This document shows, in pieces, positions 44,900 to 54,659 of a stretch of 64,000 nucleotides of DNA; position 1 is the stretch's first letter, and the number at the start of each line of letters is the position of its first letter. Below the pieces are notes generated by a model. That model saw only the letters and a program-made list of their open reading frames with translations. It did not search any database and was not told the origin of the DNA. Source of the DNA: Desulfonatronum lacustre DSM 10312 (lineage in GTDB: Bacteria; Desulfobacterota; Desulfovibrionia; Desulfovibrionales; Desulfonatronaceae); contig NZ_KI912608.1 in NCBI RefSeq assembly GCF_000519265.1, forward strand, positions 2,451,313-2,515,312. Direction: 5' to 3'. A program made the translations under genes and the position numbers.

Positions 44900-44932
44900 G
44901 GGTGCAAGTCCGACCTTCCGTCGTTTGCACCC
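44900..44932. promoter_or_regulatory. Inverted repeat in a divergent promoter region
   Basis: GGGTGCAA and TTGCACCC are separated by 17 bases, between the starts of the minus-strand ferritin-like gene and the plus-strand DUF1566 gene. It could be an operator or a hairpin in a leader. Confidence 0.4.
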
Positions 44933-44962
44933 CAAGGGCGACAACGCAAAGGACAGCCGAAC

Positions 44963-45982
44963 ATGATTCTTCAAACGGGCCAACTTCATTGCTATGATGA
45001 ACGAGGCAAGGCGTTGGATTGCGGTCAAACCTTGCAAGATGGCCGGTTCCGGCATGGGCTGGCCTGGCCGGAACCGCGGTTTGAGGCGGACGACCAAGTG
45101 GTCCTGGATCAACTGACCGGGCTGGTCTGGCCCCGCGACGCCAATCTCGGCGAGTTCCCGATGACCTGGGCCGAGGCCATGGATTTCGTGGTGGAAATGA
45201 ACCGCGAACAGGCCCTGGGCTTCGCCGACTGGCGACTGCCCAACCGCCGCGAGCTGCGCAGCCTGGTAAGCTACCAGGCCAAGCGTCCGGCCCTGCCCCA
45301 AGAACATCCCTTTCGCGACGTCGTACTCGGCTGGTACTGGACCTCCACCTCCGCGGCCGTCAATCCGGCCTACGCCTGGTACGTGCACATGGAGGGCGCT
45401 CGGATGTTCTACGGCCGCAAAGACCAATATTACCTCACCTGGCCGGTGCGGGCAGGGAATCCCGCCTGTTTTTTCCGCACCGGGCAGAGCCGCTGCCATG
45501 ACCAATACGGACGGGAGACGGACTGCGCGGGTTCCCTGCAGGACGGGGCGATCCGGTTCGGCACGGCTTGGCCGACGCCGCGCTTCTCGGCCCACGAGGA
45601 AACGGTTCGGGATGAACTGACCGGACTATATTGGCTCCCGCGAGCCGACCTGATCGGACGCCCCGTTGCCTGGGTCGAGGCCTTGGAAGCCGTGGAGCGT
45701 CTTCGGAAACAACGATTCGGCGGGCGGGACGACTGGCGATTGCCCAACATCAACGAGTTGGAGTCCCTGGTGGACTGCTCCACGCATGACCCGGCCCTGC
45801 CCGGCGATCACCCCTTCACTCATGCCGGAGAAGGCTACTGGTCCTCCACGACCAGCTTTTTTGAAACGGACTGGGCCTGGGTGCTCTATCTGCGCAAGGG
45901 CGCTCTGGGCGTCGGGTTCAAGACCAACCCGGACTTTCTGGTCTGGCCCGTGGCCGGAGCACCCGAAATGCCAGAACAATGA
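44963..45982 (+). CDS. Tandem DUF1566 (Lcl C-terminal-like) protein
   Basis: A 339-residue protein made of two similar halves of about 165 residues. Each half has a Gln-Cys-type start (GQLHCYDERGKALDC and GQSRCHDQYGRETDC), a DELTGL-x-W core (DQLTGLVWPRDAN and DELTGLYWLPRAD), DWRLPNRRELRSL/DWRLPNINELESL, and a WTSTS/WSSTT block ending YLTWPV/FLVWPV. These are hallmarks of DUF1566, found in surface or effector-like proteins of the Legionella collagen-like type. No signal peptide is visible. The four conserved cysteines could form two disulfides. Function unknown. Confidence 0.88.
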   Translation: MILQTGQLHCYDERGKALDCGQTLQDGRFRHGLAWPEPRFEADDQVVLDQLTGLVWPRDANLGEFPMTWAEAMDFVVEMNREQALGFADWRLPNRRELRSLVSYQAKRPALPQEHPFRDVVLGWYWTSTSAAVNPAYAWYVHMEGARMFYGRKDQYYLTWPVRAGNPACFFRTGQSRCHDQYGRETDCAGSLQDGAIRFGTAWPTPRFSAHEETVRDELTGLYWLPRADLIGRPVAWVEALEAVERLRKQRFGGRDDWRLPNINELESLVDCSTHDPALPGDHPFTHAGEGYWSSTTSFFETDWAWVLYLRKGALGVGFKTNPDFLVWPVAGAPEMPEQ

Positions 45983-46006
45983 GCCGAAAACCCTAGAAAC
46001 GAATGG

Positions 46007-46035
46007 TTGAGAAAATACGGGCCGACGGGTAATGT
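46007..46035 (+). promoter_or_regulatory. Candidate promoter of the Nuo/Nfn redox operon
   Basis: TTGAGA (46007-46012), a 17-base spacer and TAATGT (46030-46035) lie about 135 bases before the NuoE-like start. Weak match; included as the best sigma-70 candidate in the 188-base gap. Confidence 0.3.
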
Positions 46036-46170
46036 ATTAAGTTTGACCATCGGTGAAGGACGGCCGCGGATCGAGTCCGCCTCTTTTTCGAACTTCCTTT
46101 TGGTCGCCAATCCTTTTTCATGCGACAACGCGAAATTCTTGCGAGCCCCCCTGGGGACGGCGGAGACAAT

Positions 46171-46638
46171 ATGACGACGACCGAGGACATGACCACCTCT
46201 TTGCGAACCATTCTGGAAAAATACGAAACGAGCCGGGACAACCTGATTCCCCTGCTCCAAGATATTCAGGAACATCTGAACTATCTGGCTCCGGAGGCCG
46301 TCGCCATGGTGGCCGAACACCTCGACCTTTCCGAAAACGACGTCTACGGCGTGGCCACGTTCTACGCCCAATTCCGGTTCCATCCGCCGGGACGCCACCG
46401 GATCAAGATCTGCCAAGGCACGGCCTGCCACGTGCGCGGCGGCGGCATGGTCCTGGACGCGATATCCCGGAAGATCGGCATCGTCCCCGGTGAAACCACT
46501 CCGGACGGGAACATCAGCCTGGAGCGAGTGGCCTGTTTCGGTTCCTGCGCCCTTCCGCCGGTAATGGTGGTTGACGATACGGTCTATGGTCGGATGACCC
46601 CCCGGAAATCGGAAAAATTGATTGAGGACCTGAAATGA
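46171..46638 (+). CDS. NuoE/HndA-like [2Fe-2S] subunit
   Basis: A 155-residue 24-kDa-type subunit with a thioredoxin-like [2Fe-2S] site. After a helical part (IPLLQDIQEHLNYLAPEAVA) come DVYGVATFYAQFRFHPPGRH, the first cluster cysteines in CQGTACHVRGG, and the second pair in VACFGSCALPPVMVV. Orthologues are NuoE of complex I, HndA of Desulfovibrio NADP-reducing hydrogenase and HydC of bifurcating hydrogenases; the context here lacks a hydrogenase. The ATG at 46171 follows GGCGGAGACA. It overlaps the next gene by 4 bases (ATGA). Confidence 0.92.
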   Translation: MTTTEDMTTSLRTILEKYETSRDNLIPLLQDIQEHLNYLAPEAVAMVAEHLDLSENDVYGVATFYAQFRFHPPGRHRIKICQGTACHVRGGGMVLDAISRKIGIVPGETTPDGNISLERVACFGSCALPPVMVVDDTVYGRMTPRKSEKLIEDLK

Positions 46639-48503
46639 GCTTCGCCGAAATCCAGCAACAAGCCCGCCGAAACTGGGAACGATTTCAAAGCGGCGAAACG
46701 CCTCGGGTGCTGGTGGGCGCGGCCACCTGCGGCCGGGCCGCCGGGGCCATGGACGTGATCCGGGCCTTTCGCGAAACCCAAGCCGCGGATCCGGCCTTGG
46801 CTTCCGTGGAGATTCAGGAAGTGGGCTGTCTGGGCATGTGCTACGCCGAACCCCTGGTGGAAATCCGCGGGCCGGCGGCAGACCGAGTGCTTTACGAAAA
46901 CGTGACCCCGGCCATGGTTCCCGATCTGGTTCAGGAACATCTGCGCCAGGGCCGTCCGATTTCGAAAAACGCCCTTTGCCGGATGCCGGACGGACAACAA
47001 GGCAAGCTTCAGGACGAAATCCCATTGTTCACCGACCTGCCCATGATCCGCCATCAGCTCCGGGTGGTGGTCCGCAACTGCGGGTTCATCGATCCCTCGG
47101 ATATCGACCATTATATCGCCCGGGGCGGGTATTCCGGTATTGCCCGGGCCATGGAAACGGGGCCGGACGCGGTCATCGAGGACGTCAAGCTTTCCGGCCT
47201 GCGCGGCCGGGGCGGGGCCGGCTTTCCCACGGGCCTGAAGTGGAGCTTCGCCCGCAAGGCCCAGGGGGACGTGAAGTACGTGATCTGCAACGCGGACGAA
47301 GGCGACCCCGGCGCGTTCATGGACCGCTCCGTGCTGGAAGGCGACCCGCACGCCGTGCTGGAAGGGCTGCTCATCGCCGGTTACGCCATCGGCGCGAACC
47401 AGGGCTACGTCTACTGCCGGGCCGAATACCCCTTGGCCCTGGAACGGTTGCGCACGGCCATCGACCAGATGCGGGACAAGGGCTTTTTGGGCGAGAACAT
47501 TCTCGGTTCCGGCTTCGCCTTTGACGTGACCATCAAGATGGGCGCCGGGGCCTTTGTCTGCGGCGAAGAGACGTCCCTGATGCAAAGTATCGAGGGACGC
47601 CGAGGCATGCCCCGTTCCCGCCCGCCCTTCCCGGCCAACGCCGGATTGTTCGGCAAGCCCACGAACATCAACAACGTGGAGACCCTGGCCGCGGTTTCGG
47701 CGATCCTGGAAAAGGGCGGCGCGTGGTATGCCGCGATCGGCACGGAAAAGAGCAAAGGCACCAAGACCTTCTCCCTGGCTGGAAAAATCACCCGCACCGG
47801 GCTGATCGAGGTGCCCATGGGCATCAGCCTGCGCACCATCATTGAGGACATCGGGGGCGGGGTCCTGGACGGCAAAAAATTCAAGGCCGTGCAGACCGGA
47901 GGCCCCTCCGGAGGGTGCGTGTCCGCCAAACACTACGACCTGCCCGTGGACTACGAACACTTGGCCCAGGTGGGGTCGATCATGGGTTCCGGCGGGATGA
48001 TCGTCATTGACGAGGAATCGTGCATGGTGGACGTGGCCAAGTATTTTCTGGGCTTCACCGAAAACGAGTCCTGCGGCAAGTGCGTACCCTGCCGCATGGG
48101 CACCCAGCATCTGCTGCGCCTGCTCACCGCGATCACCGAAGGCCGCGGCGCGGAGGACGACCTGGAAACGGTCCGCAAGATCGGCGACACCATGAAAAAG
48201 GCCTCCCTCTGCGGCCTGGGCCAGACCGCCCCCAATCCGGCTCTGACCACGCTCAACGCCTTCATGGACGAATACCTGGTCCACATCCGGGACCACAAAT
48301 GCCCAGCCGGAGTCTGCAAGGCCCTGATCAGCTTTTCCATCGATCCCAAAGCCTGCACCGGCTGCATGGCCTGCGCCAAGGTCTGCCCCGTGGAGGCCGT
48401 CTCCGGAACCAAAAAGCAGCCCCACGCCATTGATCAGCAGATATGCATCCGCTGCGGCGCCTGCCGCAGTGCCTGCAAGTTCGGCGCGGTGCGGGTGGAG
48501 TAG
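46635..48503 (+). CDS. NuoF/HndC-like NADH-binding flavoprotein with extra Fe-S domains
   Basis: A 622-residue flavoprotein. An N-terminal thioredoxin-like [2Fe-2S] domain (VGAATCGRAAG, VGCLGMCYAEPLVEI), then the NuoF core with the NADH/FMN glycine loop LRGRGGAGFPTGLKWSF and NADEGDPGAFMDRSVLEGDP, the N3 cluster motif SCGKCVPCRMGT, and a C-terminal 2x[4Fe-4S] ferredoxin (CTGCMACAKVCPVEAVSG and CIRCGACRSACKFGAVRV). This is the HydB/HndC architecture. It probably oxidises or reduces NAD(H) and passes electrons to the downstream Fe-S fusion. Followed by hicB. Confidence 0.94.
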   Translation: MSFAEIQQQARRNWERFQSGETPRVLVGAATCGRAAGAMDVIRAFRETQAADPALASVEIQEVGCLGMCYAEPLVEIRGPAADRVLYENVTPAMVPDLVQEHLRQGRPISKNALCRMPDGQQGKLQDEIPLFTDLPMIRHQLRVVVRNCGFIDPSDIDHYIARGGYSGIARAMETGPDAVIEDVKLSGLRGRGGAGFPTGLKWSFARKAQGDVKYVICNADEGDPGAFMDRSVLEGDPHAVLEGLLIAGYAIGANQGYVYCRAEYPLALERLRTAIDQMRDKGFLGENILGSGFAFDVTIKMGAGAFVCGEETSLMQSIEGRRGMPRSRPPFPANAGLFGKPTNINNVETLAAVSAILEKGGAWYAAIGTEKSKGTKTFSLAGKITRTGLIEVPMGISLRTIIEDIGGGVLDGKKFKAVQTGGPSGGCVSAKHYDLPVDYEHLAQVGSIMGSGGMIVIDEESCMVDVAKYFLGFTENESCGKCVPCRMGTQHLLRLLTAITEGRGAEDDLETVRKIGDTMKKASLCGLGQTAPNPALTTLNAFMDEYLVHIRDHKCPAGVCKALISFSIDPKACTGCMACAKVCPVEAVSGTKKQPHAIDQQICIRCGACRSACKFGAVRVE

Positions 48504-48554
48504 TTGGACAACGTCCTTACCGAATCAATTTGAAGCGCATCCCTCCGGGAGGCC

Positions 48555-48809
48555 ATGATCATGCTGATGGAATATTATCAGGAAGCCCTCAATCACGCCC
48601 AATATGAGATCATTGAGGATGACCTGCCCTACTACGGAGAAATCCCCCAACTCCCAGGCGTCTGGGCGTCGGGGAACAGCCTCGAGGAATGTCGTCGCAA
48701 CCTGGCTTCCGCCCTGGATGATTGGCTCTTGATCAGTATAGCCAAAGGATTGCCCATTCCGGTGCTCAGTGGATGCTCGCTATCGTACCCGGAACGAGTG
48801 ACCGCCTGA
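48555..48809 (+). CDS. hicB: HicB-type antitoxin
   Basis: An 84-residue protein with the HicB N-terminal fold: YEIIEDDLPYYGEIPQLPGV and WASGNSLEECRRNLASALDD match the partial RNase H-like HicB domain. No clear DNA-binding tail is visible, only a short SYPERVTA end. The ATG at 48555 follows GGGAGGCC. The gene sits between the NuoF-like and NuoG-Nfn genes. The TGA stop overlaps the hicA start. Confidence 0.8.
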   Translation: MIMLMEYYQEALNHAQYEIIEDDLPYYGEIPQLPGVWASGNSLEECRRNLASALDDWLLISIAKGLPIPVLSGCSLSYPERVTA

Positions 48810-49027
48810 TGGTTCGCCTGGCTCCAATTTCTCGTCGTGAATTCATCCGGAGAATGCTCGCACTTGGATTTGACGGCCCTTTCGCGGGTGGCAATCACGA
48901 ATTTTTGATTCGTGATGAACGGAGGCTGATTCTTCCCAATCCGCATCAAGGAGAAATCAGTGTCGCCCTGTTGACGAGGCTGCTGCGTCAGGCAGGTGTA
49001 ACTCGTGAACAATGGGAACGGGCGTGA
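48809..49027 (+). CDS. hicA: HicA-type mRNA interferase toxin
   Basis: A 72-residue HicA: REFIRRMLALGFDGPFAGGN, the catalytic His in NHEFLIRDERRLILPNPHQG, then ISVALLTRLLRQAGVTREQW. HicA cleaves mRNA in the absence of HicB. The ATG at 48809 overlaps the hicB TGA by one base; the longer open frame starting at 48722 is inside hicB and has no basis. Antitoxin-first order is known for part of the family. Confidence 0.85.
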   Translation: MVRLAPISRREFIRRMLALGFDGPFAGGNHEFLIRDERRLILPNPHQGEISVALLTRLLRQAGVTREQWERA

Positions 49028-49115
49028 GTTTTGGATTTGATGAAAATGCCATGCCGACCATGCAAGAGCCGAGGAAAATCAAAATGATTCACGCAGGCAA
49101 GGAGAATACGAGACT

Positions 49116-51641
49116 GTGATCAACCTGACCATTGACGGCAAGCCCGTGGCCGTGGAGCCCGGAGCCACCGTGCTGGATGCGGCGCGGCTGGCAGGGGTGG
49201 CCGTTCCGACCATCTGCGACCACAAGGACTTGAGCCCTTACGGGGCCTGTCGGATGTGCATCGTGGAAATCGAGGGCGTGCGCGGCTTCCCGACGTCCTG
49301 CACCACGCCGGCGGCCGAGGGCATGCAGGTACGGACATCGACCCCGGAGTTGATAACCCTGCGCAAACGGACCCTTGAGCTGATGCTCTCCGGGCACCCC
49401 AACAGTTGCCTGGTCTGTCCGCACCGGGAGGCCTGCGAGACCATGCGTCCCAAGGCCACCAAGGCCGGGAGAAGCACGCGCTGCGGGTTTTGCAGCAACA
49501 AGGAGGAATGCGACATCCGGACCATGGCCCTGGAAGCCGGGAGCCGCGATCTGAACCTGCCCACGCTCTACGCCGCGCACAACCTGGAACGCGACGACCC
49601 GTTCATGGACCGGGACTACAACCTGTGCATCCTCTGCGCCCGGTGCTGGCGGATCTGCGAAAAGATCCACGGCAAGCCGGCCATCAGCATCATCAACCGG
49701 GGCAAGGACGCCCGGGTGGGCACGGCCTTTCACAAAAGCCACGTCCATTCCGGCTGCACCTTCTGCGGGTCCTGCATCGACATCTGTCCCACGGGAACCC
49801 TCACGGACCGCTTCGCCCGCTGGTACGGCAAACCGGACGCCAAGACGCCCTCCGCCTGCCTGCTCTGCCCCGAAGGCTGTTCCCTCGTCGCCCAGACCCA
49901 TTCCGGAAAGCTGGTGGCCGCGACCATGACCGCGTTCCAGCCCGAGGCCAGCCTGTGCGCTTTGGGCCGGTTCGGCTACGCCCAGATCGTCAACGCCCCG
50001 ACCCGCCTGCTCCGACCGGCCATCCGGGAAAACGGGGACGCCTTCACCGTGGACTGGGACACCGCCCTGGATACCGCGGCCGACGGCTTGAAACGTCATA
50101 CCGGTCGAGTCGGCGTCCTGATCAGCGCGGCTACGTCACGGGAGGAACAATACCTCTACGCCCGGCTCGCCGCCGGACTCGACGGCCGCTTCGCCGTGGT
50201 CCCGGCCCTGCCCGCCGGACGGGACGCGTCTCCGCCGAAGTGGCTGGCGGAGTGGCTGGCGGACATCCAGAGCGGCAAGATTTCGGCCCTGGTCCTGGGA
50301 GGGGATTTCCTGGACCGAGAACAGGCGGACGGCCTGGATTTTCTGGTGGTCGTCGACAGCCTGCCCGTCCGGGTCCAGGACAAGGCCAACGTCGTGCTGC
50401 CCGCGGCCCTGCTCGCGGAAAGCGCCGGAACCCTGCGCACCGCGGCCGGAGAGATCAAGCCTTTGGCCCGTGTCAGCCGGGCTCCGGGCCAGGCCAGGCC
50501 GGAATGGGAGATCGCCCGGGACATCGGTCTCCGGCTGGCCCTCCAGGGATTCCAGTTCACCACGCTGGACCAGGTCACGGCGCTGATCCAGGACGACGCC
50601 CCGCCCGCGCCGTTTCCGGGCAATCCTCGCCAGGATGTCTTCTCTTTGCCGGCCACGTACCGCGGCCACCTCTTGGCGGACATTGTCCCGGCCCTGACCG
50701 CCTTCGGCCTGCCGACCACGCACAGTCCGTCGCTGGACGACCAACCCACCGAAGGCTTCGAGCTGCTGGAAATCCGTGAATTGGTCCCGAACATGCATCT
50801 GCTCCGGATCCACGCCCCCCAGGTGGCTGCCCACGCCAAGCCCGGCCAGTTCGTGATCCTGATGGCCAGGGAAACCTCGGAACGCACGCCCTTCACCCTG
50901 GCGGACTGGGACGCGAAGGCCGGGAGCATCACCCTGATCATCGAGGAAGTGGGCCGGTCCAGCCGGGAACTGATCTCGTTGTCCCAAGGCGCGCGGCTGG
51001 CCCATGTCAGCGGTCCGCTGGGCCAAGCCTTTCCCATCGAGCACAAAGGCACGGTGGTGCTGGGCGGCGGATGCTACGGCATCGGGGCCATCCTGCCCCT
51101 GGCCCGGGCCCTGAAAGAAGCCGGGAACCGGGTGATCAGCGTCATCGAAGGCTCCAGCGCCTATTTGCTCTACTGGGAGGACGAGGTGCGCGCCGTGAGC
51201 GACGAACTGCGCATCGCCACCAAGGACGGCACACGAGGGACCTACGGAGGCGTGCAGGAGGTCTTCCAGAATATTCGGGAGCAGGAAAGGGCGCGAAACA
51301 CGTCCATCGACATGATCGTCGCCGTGGGGTGCACCTTCATGATGCGCATGGTCTCCGAGCTGACCAAGCCCTGGGCCGTGCCCACCTTCGTGGCCCTGAA
51401 CCCGATCATGGTCGACGGCACGGGCATGTGCGGGGCCTGCCGGGTCTCCATCCACGACGAAACCAAGTTCGCCTGCATCGACGGCCCGTTCTTCGACGCC
51501 CACGGGGTGGACTGGGACGAACTGGCCTGCCGCCGCGGCGCCTACGCCCGGGAAGAGGTTGAAGCCCTGCCCCAGACCGTGGACCTGAACGCCCTGATGT
51601 TTCCGGAAACCACCAAACAAGGGTGCGGGTGCGGACGATAA
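49116..51641 (+). CDS. Fusion of a NuoG/HydA-like multi-Fe-S protein (no H-cluster) with NfnA
   Basis: An 841-residue fusion. Residues 1-80 form a [2Fe-2S] domain (C34, C45, C48, C62); H94, C98, C101 and C107 give a His-Cys3 [4Fe-4S] site; C123, C126 and C132 form an additional Cys motif; C171/174/177/181 and C214/217/220/224 form two ferredoxin clusters; C248/251/255/281 is a molybdopterin-oxidoreductase-type [4Fe-4S]. Residues 300-545 are a shortened molybdopterin-like domain without clear cofactor motifs. Residues 547-841 are NfnA/ferredoxin-NADP reductase alpha, with FAD/NAD segments (KPGQFVILMARETSERTPFT, VVLGGGCYGIGAILPLARAL) and C772, C775 and C787 for its [2Fe-2S]. The GTG start has AAGGAG upstream. 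No hydrogenase L1-L3 cysteines are present. Confidence 0.9.
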   Translation: MINLTIDGKPVAVEPGATVLDAARLAGVAVPTICDHKDLSPYGACRMCIVEIEGVRGFPTSCTTPAAEGMQVRTSTPELITLRKRTLELMLSGHPNSCLVCPHREACETMRPKATKAGRSTRCGFCSNKEECDIRTMALEAGSRDLNLPTLYAAHNLERDDPFMDRDYNLCILCARCWRICEKIHGKPAISIINRGKDARVGTAFHKSHVHSGCTFCGSCIDICPTGTLTDRFARWYGKPDAKTPSACLLCPEGCSLVAQTHSGKLVAATMTAFQPEASLCALGRFGYAQIVNAPTRLLRPAIRENGDAFTVDWDTALDTAADGLKRHTGRVGVLISAATSREEQYLYARLAAGLDGRFAVVPALPAGRDASPPKWLAEWLADIQSGKISALVLGGDFLDREQADGLDFLVVVDSLPVRVQDKANVVLPAALLAESAGTLRTAAGEIKPLARVSRAPGQARPEWEIARDIGLRLALQGFQFTTLDQVTALIQDDAPPAPFPGNPRQDVFSLPATYRGHLLADIVPALTAFGLPTTHSPSLDDQPTEGFELLEIRELVPNMHLLRIHAPQVAAHAKPGQFVILMARETSERTPFTLADWDAKAGSITLIIEEVGRSSRELISLSQGARLAHVSGPLGQAFPIEHKGTVVLGGGCYGIGAILPLARALKEAGNRVISVIEGSSAYLLYWEDEVRAVSDELRIATKDGTRGTYGGVQEVFQNIREQERARNTSIDMIVAVGCTFMMRMVSELTKPWAVPTFVALNPIMVDGTGMCGACRVSIHDETKFACIDGPFFDAHGVDWDELACRRGAYAREEVEALPQTVDLNALMFPETTKQGCGCGR

Positions 51642-51692
51642 GTTGTCCCGCCCCACTTGAAATTGTCCTTTCTATTTGCTGTGAGTGAGCTG

Positions 51693-53153
51693 ATGCACGC
51701 TGAACACGATATTGAGTCCCCCAGGGACAGCATTGATCCGAAGCGGGCCAAGCGCCCCAAAATTCCCCGCCAACCCATGCCCGAGCAGGACCCGCGACGG
51801 CGGCGGTTCAATTTCGAGGAGGTGCCTCGGGGCTATTCCAAGGAGACCGCCAGGCTGGAGGCGTCCCGGTGCTTGCAGTGCAAGAAGGCAGGCTGCATCA
51901 AAGGCTGCCCGGTGAACATCAACATTCCGGCCTTCATTGATCTGATCGCCAAGGGGCGTTTTGCCGAAGCCGCGGACAAGCTCAAGGAGCAAAACGCCCT
52001 GCCCGCGGTCTGCGGTCGGGTCTGCCCTCAGGAGAGCCAGTGCGAGGCCGGCTGCATCCTGGGCAAGAAAGGCGATCCCGTGGCCATCGGCCGGCTGGAA
52101 CGCTTTGCCGCGGACTACGCCCGGAATCACGGCCATGAGCCGCCGGTCTGCGCCGCGACGTCCACCGGCAAGCGGGTGGCCGTGGTCGGGGCCGGTCCGG
52201 CGGGGATCACCGTGGCCGGAGACTTGATCCGCTGGGGGCACGAGGTGGTGCTGTTCGAGGCCCTGCATCTGGCCGGCGGGGTGTTGATGTACGGCATTCC
52301 TCAATTCCGCCTGCCCAAGGAAATCGTCCAGTACGAGATCAACACCCTGAAGAAGAGCGGCGTGGAAATCCGCACGGACATGGCCATCGGCATGACCCAG
52401 ACCGTTGACCAGCTTCTGGAAAGCGGGTTCGACGCCGTGTTCGTGGGCACGGGGGCCGGGCTGCCCATGTTTCTGAACATTCCCGGCGAGAACGCCATCG
52501 GCGTGTTCTCGGCCAACGAATTTCTGACCCGGATCAACCTGATGAAGGCCTATGATTTCCCCAAGTACGCCACGGCCCCGATCCGACCCAAGCGGGCCGT
52601 CACCGTGGGCGGGGGCAACGTGGCCATGGATTCGGCCCGCACGGCCCTGCGTCTGGGCGCGGAATCGGTGATCGTCTATCGTCGCAGTCTTGAGGAAATG
52701 CCGGCCCGGGCCGAAGAGGTGCATCACGCCCAGGAGGAAGGCGTGGAGTTCCACTTGCTCACCGCGCCCAAACGGATCCTCACGGACGCTCGCAATCGGG
52801 TCACGGGCCTGGAATGCCTGCGCATGGAGCTGGGCGAGCCCGACGCCACCGGACGCCGCCGTCCCATGCCTGTGGAGGACAGCGAGTTCGTGGTGGCCGC
52901 GGACACGATCATCGTGGCCGTGGGCAACCAGCCCAACCCCCTGGTCCCCAGAACATCCTCGGGCATCGAGGTGGGCAGGCGCGGGACCATCGTGGCGGAC
53001 CCGGAAACCATGGCCACCTCCAAGCCGGGCGTCTTCGCCGGCGGGGACATCGTCTCCGGCGCGGCCACAGTGATCAGCGCCATGGGGCAGGGCAAACAGG
53101 CGGCCCGGGCCATGCACAGTTACTTGACCGGTGAAGAGCCGCCCTGCGTATAA
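51693..53153 (+). CDS. nfnB: NfnB-like NADPH-dependent flavoprotein (GltD family)
   Basis: A 486-residue FAD/NADPH protein of the glutamate-synthase small-subunit family. The N-terminal Fe-S motif is CLQCKKAGCIKGCPVNI with CGRVCPQESQCEAGC; the FAD site is VAVVGAGPAGITVAGDLIRW and the NADPH site VTVGGGNVAMDSARTALRLG. The ending GGDIVSGAATVISAMGQGKQ is the usual FAD-binding end. In Nfn this subunit carries the bifurcating FAD and interacts with NADPH. It follows the NuoG-NfnA fusion by 52 bases, and no NfnA gene is missing because the alpha part is fused upstream. I chose the ATG at 51693; a TTG at 51657 and a GTG at 51681 are possible. Confidence 0.93.
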   Translation: MHAEHDIESPRDSIDPKRAKRPKIPRQPMPEQDPRRRRFNFEEVPRGYSKETARLEASRCLQCKKAGCIKGCPVNINIPAFIDLIAKGRFAEAADKLKEQNALPAVCGRVCPQESQCEAGCILGKKGDPVAIGRLERFAADYARNHGHEPPVCAATSTGKRVAVVGAGPAGITVAGDLIRWGHEVVLFEALHLAGGVLMYGIPQFRLPKEIVQYEINTLKKSGVEIRTDMAIGMTQTVDQLLESGFDAVFVGTGAGLPMFLNIPGENAIGVFSANEFLTRINLMKAYDFPKYATAPIRPKRAVTVGGGNVAMDSARTALRLGAESVIVYRRSLEEMPARAEEVHHAQEEGVEFHLLTAPKRILTDARNRVTGLECLRMELGEPDATGRRRPMPVEDSEFVVAADTIIVAVGNQPNPLVPRTSSGIEVGRRGTIVADPETMATSKPGVFAGGDIVSGAATVISAMGQGKQAARAMHSYLTGEEPPCV

Positions 53154-53189
53154 TCGTAACGAACCATAGAACGACAAAGGAGACGCGTC

Positions 53190-54620
<1,431 letters not shown>

Positions 54621-54659
54621 CGCTCTTCCGACAAACACACCGATTCTCACGAGAACACA

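Noticed and set aside
48722-48808. Upstream extension of hicA
   Set aside because: Inside hicB in another frame; the ATG overlapping the hicB stop gives a normal HicA length.
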